Origin: Polyodon spathula
Taxonomy: Eukaryota; Chordata; Actinopteri; Acipenseriformes; Polyodontidae
Length of the DNA: 64,000 nucleotides
Reading direction: 5' to 3'
Assembly: GCF_017654505.1 (NCBI RefSeq)
Contig: NC_054558.1
Span: forward strand, 13,387,278 to 13,451,277
Shown here piece by piece: positions 39,501-51,900 of the stretch (position 1 is its first letter; every line of letters starts with the position of its first letter). A model generated the notes under the pieces. It worked only from the letters and a program-made list of their open reading frames with translations. It had not been told where the DNA came from and made no database searches. The translations under genes were made by a program, and so were the position numbers.

Positions 39501-42500
39501 TCAGTGCCAGGTTTCCTCATCTCTGAGTGAAAGGTGGATGTGCACCTCTACTAATGTACTGCAGGGAATGTGATTTCCCACTGTAAAGAACCTCCCGAGA
39601 TGAGAGATAACAGTCATTGTACAGACCTGCAGATAATTTACTGTTTCATAAGCCCATCAGTAAAACAGTGTTAGCAAACAACCATCATTCAAGAAGATCG
39701 GCTGTTCCCATGCTGTATTAGTGAGGAGGCCTGGTGTTGGCAGGCTTTAATCCCACAGCATGGCCACCAGAGGAGCCCTTTTGGAGTTTATAATGCTGCT
39801 GTTTTTACTGTTTTTCTTGGCAGATGTCATAGTTGCAGTAAATGGAATGTGGATCCTAGTGCAAACATTCATGATGAAGGGTAATCATTTTTACTTTCAA
39901 ATAAATATCCACCTTCGCTATGGATTTTAAAAATATTTCCTCTTAACAGCATTACTATATTCACAAATGATTTTACTGGAGTTTTTTTTTTTTTTTTTCC
40001 CCTACACTTTTCACTTTGACTCATTTATCCTAAGAATAGCAAGTTGTTTTAAATTATTATTGTTTCTAATTATTATCTATTATCTAAAACACATGCTGAA
40101 ATGTGCTCTAAATGTACCTGCCTTATAAATTTGGCTTTGAGTATTTGGTTTTCTCTTCCAATCCTTTCCTTCATTTCCTGTCTCAAGCAGGATGACTTGT
40201 ATGAAATACTGCCGTTTTCCTTCCTGACAGTTTTATTACTCTGTGAAAAAGTCTGACTGACTTGGAATGACAGCAATGCATTTTTATATGCATTATAAGT
40301 AATGCTTGGCTTTTTTCACAGAAATTTGTGCCACAAATCACGGAGCAGTATAATTTTAGTCTGACTATTAAAGTGGGAAAAAAAGGAAAATCAATCTACA
40401 TTTTTAAATGCATTTATGGCTTTCACAACATCAATGTGAACCAAATTGACAAAGTTTTATCCTGTAAGTCAGTAAGTTTCACAGCGTATACATCTATAAA
40501 GAAAGATATAAGGTTTAAATAACATTCCGTGGGTTTTCATCCCAGCATTGCAAGGCAGCAAACACGAATGTAGGTTTTACATGCATTTAGAAAATAACAT
40601 TTACAATTCATAAAACACTGTCTTTGTGTGGTTCTGCTGTACAGTTTGCAGTTATTTTTACTTTGTTCATCACAGCTTGCACTGTAACCTACCAGTATGT
40701 TGGATGTTGAACAAAACAATAAACCTCATGATCCCTAGTTTACTAAATATGCTGTAAAATGAAATGAAGATTGTAATAAGCAGGTGGTTCCCCAAATATT
40801 ATTTTACTGTTTTTAAAAAGGTTACTGCAATGGTAAGTGCAAAGACGGGTGTGACATTCAATAAACAATTGTTGATCATCGCCCTTTAAAATTCTTCCTT
40901 GTACAGATGGAAGCTTCTCAGCAGGAAATGTTCCCTGGAGTTACATTTTGTTCCTCACAAGTAAGTTTTCAAATATATCAGATGATATCTGAGCTGCCCC
41001 GCAAAGACCTTGCACCACAGCTCTGTAATGCTGAACAGCCTGGTCTCCCCGCAGACAGACATGAGCCTAGGCTTCCAGCTTCCTCTTTTTCAGCTTAAGG
41101 AAGTGCATATATGGATGGGAAAGCCTGCCTCCATCCAAATTAAGGTTGGCCAGGTTTACAAAGACATCTAAATGAGTGGGATCTAAACCTGTGTAGGTGC
41201 AGCAGGGTGCAGACTGTCTGAACTGCACAGCAGCATTTGCTGATTCCTGCTCTCTCGGTCTTTCAGTTTATGGAGTGGAGATGTTGTTAAAAATCACAGG
41301 ACTGGGGCCCCTTGAATATTTCAGCTCTGGGTGGAACCTGTAAGTATTCTGATCAATCACATTTAGCAAGATTTTTAAATATGGCAAATTCTGTTGTTTC
41401 CCAAGAATGTATAGTACAAATTTGATTGGACATTTAGGAACTCCTGAGTGACGCATCTAGTAAAGGTGCTCTGCGTGAATGCAGGATGTGCCCTATAGCC
41501 TGGATGACGCCAGTTTGTGTCTGGGATTTCCACAGCCGACCATGGATAGGAATTTCCAGGAGGCGTGCTCAATTGGCTGAGCATCGCCAGGGGGGGGCTA
41601 GGTCAACAAGGGTGTCCTCAGCTCACCGCGCACCAGCGATCCCTGTAGTCTGGTCGGGCACCTACAGGCTTGCCTGATAGCTGCCCAGGAGCCGCTGTAG
41701 CTCTTGGGTGGCTGCATGGTGAATTCGCAGTGTGTAAAAAAGTGGGTGGCTGGCGGCACACGCTTAGGAGGACAGCATTTGTTCATCTTCGCCGCTCCCG
41801 AGTCAGCGCAGGGGTAGTATCGGTGAGCTGAGTCTAAATAATAGTTGGGCATTTGGGAGAAAAATAACAAAAATAATTGGCAATGACTAAAAAATAAATA
41901 AATAAATAAACTGATTGGACATTTAAAATGTCATTTATATAGCTATTTTTAACTTCAGATATTTGTAATAATTCTTACATTGTACTCCATTTATAAGAAT
42001 CACATTCGACCTGGATGATTTGATTCTTATAAGCAGTTGATTCTTAAAAGCGGACCGATATGATTACTGTGGTTGACAATGAGTTTTGTTCCCTGTAGTG
42101 TAATGGGTTGACCACTAGATGTCATGAGTTCCCGCATGTATGCACAGAGACCACACAAAGTATCGTTTAGTTCTTCAACTAAAAGCTGAGTTTATTTTGT
42201 TTGTTTGTTTTATTAGTGGTAATCCTATTTCACTACAGTATACTTGAGAAGCAATCGTCTTGTGAGGGTAGCTAGTTTAACTGCCGTACGGTGTTACGTG
42301 TAATGGCCTTTGAATTAAAAAATGACTTTACAGTACAGAATTTTACTGTCAAGACTACCACTGCATTTAAGCATCTGTGGCTTACTTATTTTCCGTTGTG
42401 ATGCAAATCTCACAGTTTTTCTTTAAATCTAGATGCAAAGCTCCACAATCCCCCCCCTTCCCCCTCTTCTCCTCCTCACCCCAATCCCATTTCCTCTTCA

Positions 42501-42897
42501 TGCACATCACACAATAACACTGCTGTACTTGGTATGTATTCAATGAATGTGTATTCACTTTACTGAAACACATTTTCACTAACAGAGAACACAAAAAACA
42601 TACCTGCACAATTGAGTGGCAGAGTCATGTTTGATTACAAACAATGCAGTGTTTCCTGCATCATTGCACGATCCACACAGTGATTTAAATTCAAGTTAAA
42701 ATTGTATGTGTCATTGCACGTCATTGCACTTGATCAAGTACTGTATTACATGCGGTCAGTTTGCCCCAAAATGATTGCTTGATGCTTACAAGCAGATTAT
42801 TTTACATTGTATAGTATAGAAATTATTTTGTCCCAGGGTTTTGATCACTATATGCGGTTGATTCTTATATTAGTGATTATTATAAATGGAGTGCACT

Positions 42898-42930
<33 letters not shown>

Positions 42931-45900
42931 TGTTTTTCAGTATGTTTTTGTTTGTGATGTTAATATTAGTTGTTGAACAGCAGCTGTAGAATTGTGGTAA
43001 CAAGTTTGCTCTGCTCTGCTCTGCCCTGCTCTGCTGCAGGTTTGATTTTTCAGTGACACTCTTCGCCTTTCTTGGCCTCATCGTCCTGGCGTTTGATATG
43101 GAGCCTTTCTACTTCATCGTGGTGCTCAGGCCTCTTCAGCTCTTGCGGTACTCTTTCCTTATTTCTCTAAGGTCAAGCAAAATGAATGATGTGGATCTGG
43201 TAACGGTGTAGAAAATAAAGGTAAGATAGGGACAAAACATTTTCTGAGTATAGAATACAAAATCTAGGCTAGGTAAGTATCGTTAAATAAATAAATTATA
43301 TATATATATATAGTTTTTCCTTTTAAGGACACTGATTTAAAACAACATACTGTACATGTAACAGCATGAAAAAAATCTGTCAGAATGTCTTCAAAACTAC
43401 AAACAACCTGTTAAAACAAAAGCACTTTTAATAAGTAGACTCTCCCGCTGCAGTTGCTTGTCTCTGCTAATAACAGACATTGAAACTTGAATTATGCTAC
43501 TGACAGTGTATTCCAAAACCATTATCAAAATACACTAATCAGTTCACATTAAAATTAACTGACTGTACAGTGTTACATTTGTAGAGCTATGAATAAGACA
43601 TTAACATTGGGCATTACTGTAGCTTCTATTGTGCAACATTAAAATAAAATAAAATTATGTGACATTTTAAATATACATTTAAATGAAGCTTCACAAGCAG
43701 TGAAGATAATATATATATATAGTTTTTCCTTTTAAGGACACTGATTTAAAACAACATACTGTACATGTAACAGCATGAAAAAAATCTGTCAGAACGTCTT
43801 CAAAACTACAAACAACCTGTTAAAACAAAAGCACTTTTAATAAGTAGACTCTCCCGCTGCAGTTGCTTGTCTCTGCTAATAACAGACATTGAAACTTGAA
43901 TTATGCTACTGACAGTGTATTCCAAAACCATTATCAAAATACACTAATCAGTTCACATTAAAATTAACTGACTGTACAGTGTTACATTTGTAGAGCTATG
44001 AATAAGACATTAACATTGGGCATTACTGTAGCTTCTATTGTGCAACATTAAAATAAAATAAAATTATGTGACATTTTAAATATACATTTAAATGAAGCTT
44101 CACAAGCAGTGAAGATAATATATATATATATAGTTTTTCCTTTTAAGGACACTGATTTAAAACAACATACTGTACATGTAACAGCATGAAAAAAATCTGT
44201 CAGAACGTCTTCAAAACTACAAACAACCTGTTAAAACAAAAGCACTTTTAATAAGTAGACTCTCCCGCTGCAGTTGCTTGTCTCTGCTAATAACAGACAT
44301 TGAAACTTGAATTATGCTACTGACAGTGTATTCCAAAACCATTATCAAAATACACTAATCAGTTCACATTAAAATTAACTGACTGTACAGTGTTACATTT
44401 GTAGAGCTATGAATAAGACATTAACATTGGGCATTACTGTAGCTTCTATTGTGCAACATTAAAATAAAATAAAATTATGTGACATTTTAAATATACATTT
44501 AAATGAAGCTTCACAAGCAGTGAAGATAATATATATATATAGTTTTTCCTTTTAAGGACACTGATTTAAAACAACATACTGTACATGTAACAGCATGAAA
44601 AAAATCTGTCAGAACGTCTTCAAAACTACAAACAACCTGTTAAAACAAAAGCACTTTTAATAAGTAGACTCTCCCGCTACAGTTGCTTGTCTCTGCTAAT
44701 AACAGACATTGAAACTTGAATTATGCTACTGACAGTGTATTCCAAAACCATTATCAAAATACACTAATCAGTTCACATTAAAATTAACTGACTGTACAGT
44801 GTTACATTTGTAGAGCTATGAATAAGACAATAACATTTTGCATTACTGTAGCTTCTATTGTGCAACATTAAAATAAAATCAAATTATGTGACATTTTAAA
44901 TATACATTTAAATGAAGCTTCACAAGCAGTGAAGATAATCGCCTTAATACAAGATGTAGTGCTAAACCTGTGTATCTTTACCTTACGTTTTTTCTTCAGC
45001 TCTTAGCAGTGCTTTTTCTATTTTTCTATATTTTTCTATTTTCTTGACATATATGGCGAGTTGTAATACTTTTATATTTTAGCTTTGAGAATCCACATGT
45101 AAATGAAAATATTTTTTTTTCCTGGTATTGAGGGAGCCATGAGGAAAATGAACAAGAGAAACCGGGTACAACGCTATCCTGTGGATACCATGTGGTGTCT
45201 CAGTATTGACATTTTCCTTATGATTGGCTACCAGAACCACAAGTTGTTCTAATCAGTCCATAACTATTAAAATATAGGACTTTATAAGGAATTCAATTTA
45301 CAAGGATTTCTCTACCGTAATCAGACCAAATCAATTATGTCTAAATTAAACTTATTGTACTAAAGATTCAATAACGTTTGTAATATTTCAAGTTTAGTGT
45401 GTATTTGTAGTTTGAATATTAGTCTTACTAGTTAATGTTCCTAACGTTTGTGAAAATCTAAAATATATGAATGGAGTTCATTAGGAATAGTTTGAGAATA
45501 GCGCTCCAGGTGGTTGCAAACAGAGTGGTTCATGATGATGATTGCTGTGTTGTTTCCTTCTGTTTTAGGCTGTTTAAAATCAAGCTGAGGTATCGCAATG
45601 TTCTCGATACCATGTTCGAACTGCTTCCTAGAATGGCCAGGTACTGTTTGCTTTTCTTATCAAGTCATAAAGATGATGTCTACCAGACAGACAATGAGTC
45701 CTTACCTAGTTTCATTCCTTTCCAGTTTGGGGCTGACCCTTATTATCTTCTATTACTCCTTTGCCATTGTGGGGATGGAGTTCTTTGTTGGCGTCGTCTA
45801 TCCAAACTGCTGCAAGTAAGCTGCTGCTTCATAAAGACCAAAAATAGAGTGGAGAAATCTATCAACCATAAACAACCCATTTAAAATTGCAGACTTTACT

Positions 45901-48900
45901 GGAATGGACCAGTCATAGTCTTTTATAAAAGCGAGGGTTACAGTTGAAAGGCATGTAATTAATTTAAACTGGTGTCACTTGTCAGTATTACTGCTGGTTT
46001 TAATTTTTGAAATGGGGATGTCCTTGGCTTTCATCATTTTACTTTCGAAAATACACTGTAAGAGATGTTGCCCTATGACAATAACATTATGCTTGAAAAA
46101 TGTTGGTCTAAATTGGGGAGGGCTTATAAAAAGGCTGAATCTAAAGCATATGAAACTGTTAAGTTAGGGATTTGACAGTACTGGGATAGTAGTAATGTGC
46201 TGTCTTGTGTTCTAGCACTAGCACAGTGGCAGACTCATACCGCCTGCTCAACTACACTGTGGGGAACCGCACTGTGGTGGAGGAGGGCTACTACTATCTC
46301 AACAACTTCAACAACATCCTCAACAGCTTCGGTAAGGAGCCTGCTATATCCAGCGAGCCCATTCTCACTAAAGGAGCCGGCTATATCCAACGAGCCCATT
46401 CTCACTAAAGTTGTCTTTGAAGCACCTGTGACAACAGACCTTCCACATCGATCCAGTTGTATTGAAGAAACATCACTGAAACGTCACGTCATAGTTGGCT
46501 CTGATTGGTTGTCCAGCTTAAGTGACACATTTAGCTTTGTTCTTGACATAGCCGGTGCCATTTTAATATAAATATAAAAAAATAAACACTGCCTATCAAA
46601 TAAACTGGATCCAACTTTGATTCAATTGATTTGGCCATGAGAATGGGTTTTCTAATAATATGAATCCGACTCCCATCCAGTTTATCGTTTTGAATGATGC
46701 AAGGCTTCAACCATGACTTCTAATACAAACTCGGAAGTAATCCTACAAGGAACGCTATAGCAGCGTACTAATAAAATTGATTAATGTCGTACCCAAAATG
46801 TTTGTCTATGATTGTAAGGCTGCTGCACCCCATCTGTCATATGTTATGTATTTTATTAAGAGTGTCAGAATGGACACATATGGAGGAACTTGTATGTATG
46901 TATATGGATGGTGTAGGTCAGGGATGGCCAACCCTGGTCCTGGAGAGCCTCAGGGTGTCCTGGTTTTTGTTTTATCCCAGCCTCTTAATGATGTAATTGA
47001 CTTACTGATTGGGCTTAATTGGTCAGAATTACTGTTTGTTCCAGGTATTTAGCGATTGATGATTTAGAGCTACCTACAAAACCTGCAAGATTGAGGCTCT
47101 CCAGGAACATCAGTTGACCTCTCCTGGTGTAGGTCATGGTGACACAACTACATGCACTTCTGACCCCCCCCCCCCCCCCCCCCCCCCCCTGCATACTGTA
47201 CAGTATAAAAAGCCACTCTCTGGGACCCAATCTCTCTAGATAATACAAGTTTTAACATATTTTTTCCTCCTTTTTTTTCAGTAACATTGTTTGAGCTTAC
47301 TGTGGTAAACAATTGGTATATCACTATGGTGAGTTTAAAGATTATGAGCTTCATTTTTAACTGCCAGCAATAATTTACAGAATGGGCATCACCTGTACAT
47401 AAAGCAGTGTTTGGTAAAAAAACACTAGCGCTGTTATTTCTTTATTGTTACTCAGACTCCATTGTTGTTTGAGTTTGACCATAAGCAGTCATTTGAATCG
47501 AGTGGTTTAGTGGTATTTTTTTGAAACGCAGTACTTTTACAAACCTTCATAGGTGTGAAAAAGAGAATCTGTAATGGTCTAGGTTGTTGGGGAATCAGTA
47601 AGTTTGGGAATCTGTGTTCTATATGACAAAACACCATGACAGAATAACATTGTAAACACAGCAGTTTAAACCATTGACTCTGTCGCTGCAGGAAGGAGTG
47701 ACATCACAGACCTCTCGCTGGAGCCGCATGTACTTCATGACCTTCTACATCGTCACCATGGTAAGCAGGGAGCCCCATGTGAACATCTATGCATACAATC
47801 ACCTAATTCCTGAATGTTTGAACAGGGAGCCCCATGTGAACATCTACACATACAATCACCTAATTTCTGAATGTGTGAACAGGGAGCCCCATGTGAACAT
47901 CTACACACACACTCACCCAATTCCTGAGTGTTTGTTTTACATTGCTTGAATTAGTTCAAGTTTAAGAATGGATTTTTATTTCTCTGTCGGGGTGGCTGCA
48001 CAGTAGAGAGTGACACAGGAATTAAACTTGAGTTCCGTCCCATCCTGTCCCATCAAAAATGTTCCTGTTCCATCCCATCCTGTGAAAAAATGTTCTATTT
48101 CATTTTTGTTCCCATTCTGTCCCACCAGAATTTTTTGCATCCCTTACATATCATTTTTTTCATTCCCATCCCATCTTGTCAAAAAATGACCTTTCCCATC
48201 CTGTCCCGTCCCATCTCATGATGTTTAAGAAAAGAAAAGAGACCAATTTCTTTTAATCTCTCCCTCAGGCAGGATATTTTTCGTATTGCCTTTTTCTTCT
48301 GTGTTTCATTCTCATACTGTTCCCAGTACCAGTGTTTTGAGTGTTTTTTCCAACTTGGAACTCACAATATGTTTATTTAATCCAATTATTTGCTGAGGTT
48401 GACATATTTAAAATTAATTTAGTTATTTTACAGGTGTTTTTTTTTTTGTTTTTTTTATGGTGTTCAAGCAAGCAAGGCTAAATTGAATGGGTAGGTGAGT
48501 GACATCACTAAATGGAGTTTGTCAGTTAAAATGAGTCGTTTATGCGAGGGTTATAGTGTCTGTCTTGGTAAATGTATGGTTACCCAGAAGTATGAGTATG
48601 TGTCTGATTGGTTCAATTTTATCTCGTATTGATTGGTTTAATATTACAGCATCTAAAGTTCTTGTAGCTCGTCTGACAAACTAAAGTTTGGTACTGCTCT
48701 TCCTGCAGCTTTCAGTCTGGCTCCCACCCATTCCCGCAGCCTTCAGTTCCATTCCTCTGAGATTTAAACCTCTTTATTCCCTGTCCCACCCATTCCTGCC
48801 AGTTTAATTTCCGTTTCCATCCATTCCTGCAAACATAAAGAGAAATGTCTTCCCATACCATGGGAATCCTGCGGGAGTCCCGTCCTAATGTCACTCTCTA

Positions 48901-51900
48901 CTGCACAGACATCGCCCTGTCAGCTGTATTCTGCCTCATGTGGTCACCCGACATGCCCTATGAAGATTAGTCATATTTCATTACACATGGAAATTTTACA
49001 ATGCATGATGATTTTCGCAGAGGGCAGTTTTTTTAAACTGCTTGAATAATGATGGATACTTCCAGCTCTATTTGTTACCATATATAAATATTAGAAAAAT
49101 CTGAAAATTTAAGTTTTTCTCAGTACATGTCTTATTTTATATATTTTTTTTGATTACACCTGATGTGGATCAACTCCGGTCCTGAAGGGTCATTCCTTTC
49201 CAGATTTAATTCATTGTTCACTGTAAATGTTAAGGACATGGTTAGAAGGACCTGGGCTGCTGTTTGCAGGCTGCCTCCCCCCAGCCTCATTGCTGTCTGG
49301 CCCTGCTGGTGTGCAGGCTGCCTCCCCCTGCCTCATTGCTGTCTAGCCCTGCTGGCATGCAGGCTGCCTCCCCCTGCCCCATGGCTGTCTGGCCCTGCTG
49401 GCGTGCAGGCTGCCTCCGCCTGCCTCATTGCTGTCTGCCCTGCTGGCATGCAGGCTGCCTCCCCCTGCCCCATGGCTGTCTGGCCCTGCTGGCGTGCAGG
49501 CTGCCTCCCCCTGCCTCATTGCTGTCTGGCCCTGCTGGCGTGCAGGCTGCCTCCCCTCCCCCCCGTCTCATCGGTTTCTGGCCCTGCTGGCATGCAGGCT
49601 GCCTCCCCCTGGCCCTGCTGGCGTGCAGGCTGCCTCCCCTCCCCCCCGTCTCATCGGTTTCTGGCCCTGCTGGCATGCAGGCTGCCTCCCCCTGGCCCTG
49701 CTGGCGTACAGGCTGCCTCCCCTCCCCCCCGTCTCATTGGTGTCTGGCCCTGCTGGCATGTAGGCTGCCTCCCCCTGCCCCACTGCTGTCTACCCCTGCC
49801 CCTGCCCTAGTGCTGTCTGACCCTGAGCCTCCTGTTTCAGGTGGTGATGACTATAATCGTGGCCTTCATTCTTGACGCCTTTGTGTTCAGGATGAACTAC
49901 AGCAGACAGAAAAGGGACACTGAAGGTGAGATTTTAAAAAAATAAAGTGTGGCCTTGCAGTTTTGATTTATTTATTTATATTGTAAATAATGCACTCTTA
50001 AGCATATAGAAAACATAAATGTGTTTTAAAATGTCTCAATAACATTGTTTTTTCTTCTAAATTGTTTAAGACATTCAATGTTAACCCCCCCTCCCCTTAC
50101 ATCTCAAACACAAAGTCATGAAAAAATGAATGCGAAATGTCCTGCCAGTTTTGGGATTGTTTATATTAAACTAGCATTTGAGGTAAGATTTATTGAAATT
50201 GTAGCAAACTAAATCTAAATTGAGTGTGTTCCAGCACACACTACACATCCCAAGCAGCGTTTACTTGATTTTGTTTTAATGGTATATCTCTTCATAGAGG
50301 AATGGCCTTGACTTGGCTTGTCTCCCAGTCCTGGATGAAAATGTAACATTTTTGGAGGTGCTACATGCTTCGAACAGGTTAATGTACATCCCACGCTGCC
50401 TAGTGGGTGTTAAGTGTTGTTTTCTGTTCACTCTGCAGAAGAGGAGAACGGCATTGTGTTTGAGACGGAGGTGTCAAAAGAGGAGCTAGGCACTGTGCTG
50501 GAGCTCTACAAGCAGACCTGCGCTGCAGCCTCCAGCATCTCCTCTCTGCAGGGGGTGCTCTTCGCCATGGACAGGAATGGGGTAAGCTCCAGACCTCAAC
50601 AACCTGCATACTGTGTCTGCAAAATTCTGCAGGGAGAATCAAAAATCTGCTGCAGGGCACTGTGCTTTCCAGTCTCACTAACTCTAAACCTGTTTTGTCC
50701 TTCAGCACACCTCGTCGGTGTTCCTTGGACGAAGATCCAGGACGAAGAGTGATTTAAGTATGAGAATGTACGAGGAGGAGATACAGGTGAGGAGAAAAGT
50801 GTGAAGTCATGTCTTCTGTAAGGAGAATATGTATAACTAGAAGTAAATTCTAATTAAGGCATTTAACAATTGGTATTCATTACAGTACACACATCCTTAA
50901 TAATGTGATCCTCTGAAAATAAGATTTACACGCTATAACAAATAGTGATACACATTGTAATGCGTTTGTAACATGTTTATCTGCTATAACAAATACAGTG
51001 CTACTCTGTTAAAATGTTTTTATAACAAATTTACAATGCTATAACAAATAGTAGGCTATTGATTCCCTTGATTCAAGTTCCATCCTGAGGTTGATATATA
51101 AGCAACCTTGCAATGGAGACTATTCCGTTTGTTAAACAACAATGATTTCAGGTAATTAGTCAGAAACAACTTCTACAGTATTAAATAAGAGATTCTCTCA
51201 AAAGTTTAATTTACATTTCACTAATACATATACAAAGGTTAGCTTACTGTGTTGAAGTGAGGATGTCCACAGTAGGATCCCTGAATGTGTTTACTTTGCA
51301 AGAGCAGGGTGATGTATTATCGTCTTAATGTTCAAACTGCATATTAAACAATATGCAATGCACCGGAGTAAGGGAAATCTTGCACACCATGATGGGGCAC
51401 TTTGTTTGTTGAACTATCAGACCTATAAATATTCCCTTTTAAGGATTTGTCAGAAGACTAGTTGGAGTGTCTCTGAATTGGTAGTTTTAAAGTAATTGCT
51501 TGGATTACCAATCCGTCTGTTGTTAAAATAAGGCAATATGACCGTCAATACTGGTGCAGTTTTAAAAGCCTGCTGGTTTGGTGGTCCAGTGGTTAAAGGA
51601 AGCAGCAGTTCAAGCCAATGACTCCCTGTGTGTGACTCTGAGCAAATCACTTGAGCTTGGCATCAGATGTAAGATCAACGTCCTATGCAAGTTCACACCC
51701 TAGTCTCTGCAACTCGCTTTGGATAAAGGTGTCTGCTAAATGACTCATTTTTAATAAGAATAATTGTCAAGGGAGAATCCCATCATGTTTGCTACAAAAC
51801 AAGCTGTAATGGGATAAAAAGGGTTAAGCATAATGCATTTTTCTTTTTTTTTAATGGGACAGTGTTTTAGTGACGCTATTTGTAAACATTTCTGTTCAGC

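Larger units (their letters stand above)
45726..47328 (+). other. TPCN1: TPCN1 exons 21-23: glycosylated pore loop and filter II
   Basis: Exon 21/22 encodes three N-glycosylation sequons, N638-T-S, N650-Y-T and N655-R-T, in the lumenal loop before pore helix 2; mammalian TPC1 is glycosylated in the same loop. Exon 23 encodes [11 protein letters not shown], where Val-Asn-Asn (about 685-687) is filter II. The intron between exons 20 and 21 is only 85 bp, the shortest in the gene. Confidence 0.88.

Noticed and set aside
43312..44940. CRISPR-like regular repetition
   Set aside because: Units are ~410 bp and contiguous with no unique spacers; a eukaryotic tandem repeat.
49163..49875. Open frames of 215 and 203 codons (plus strand) with others on the minus strand
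   Set aside because: They are low-complexity translations of the 46-bp minisatellite, present in several frames at once, inside a TPCN1 intron.
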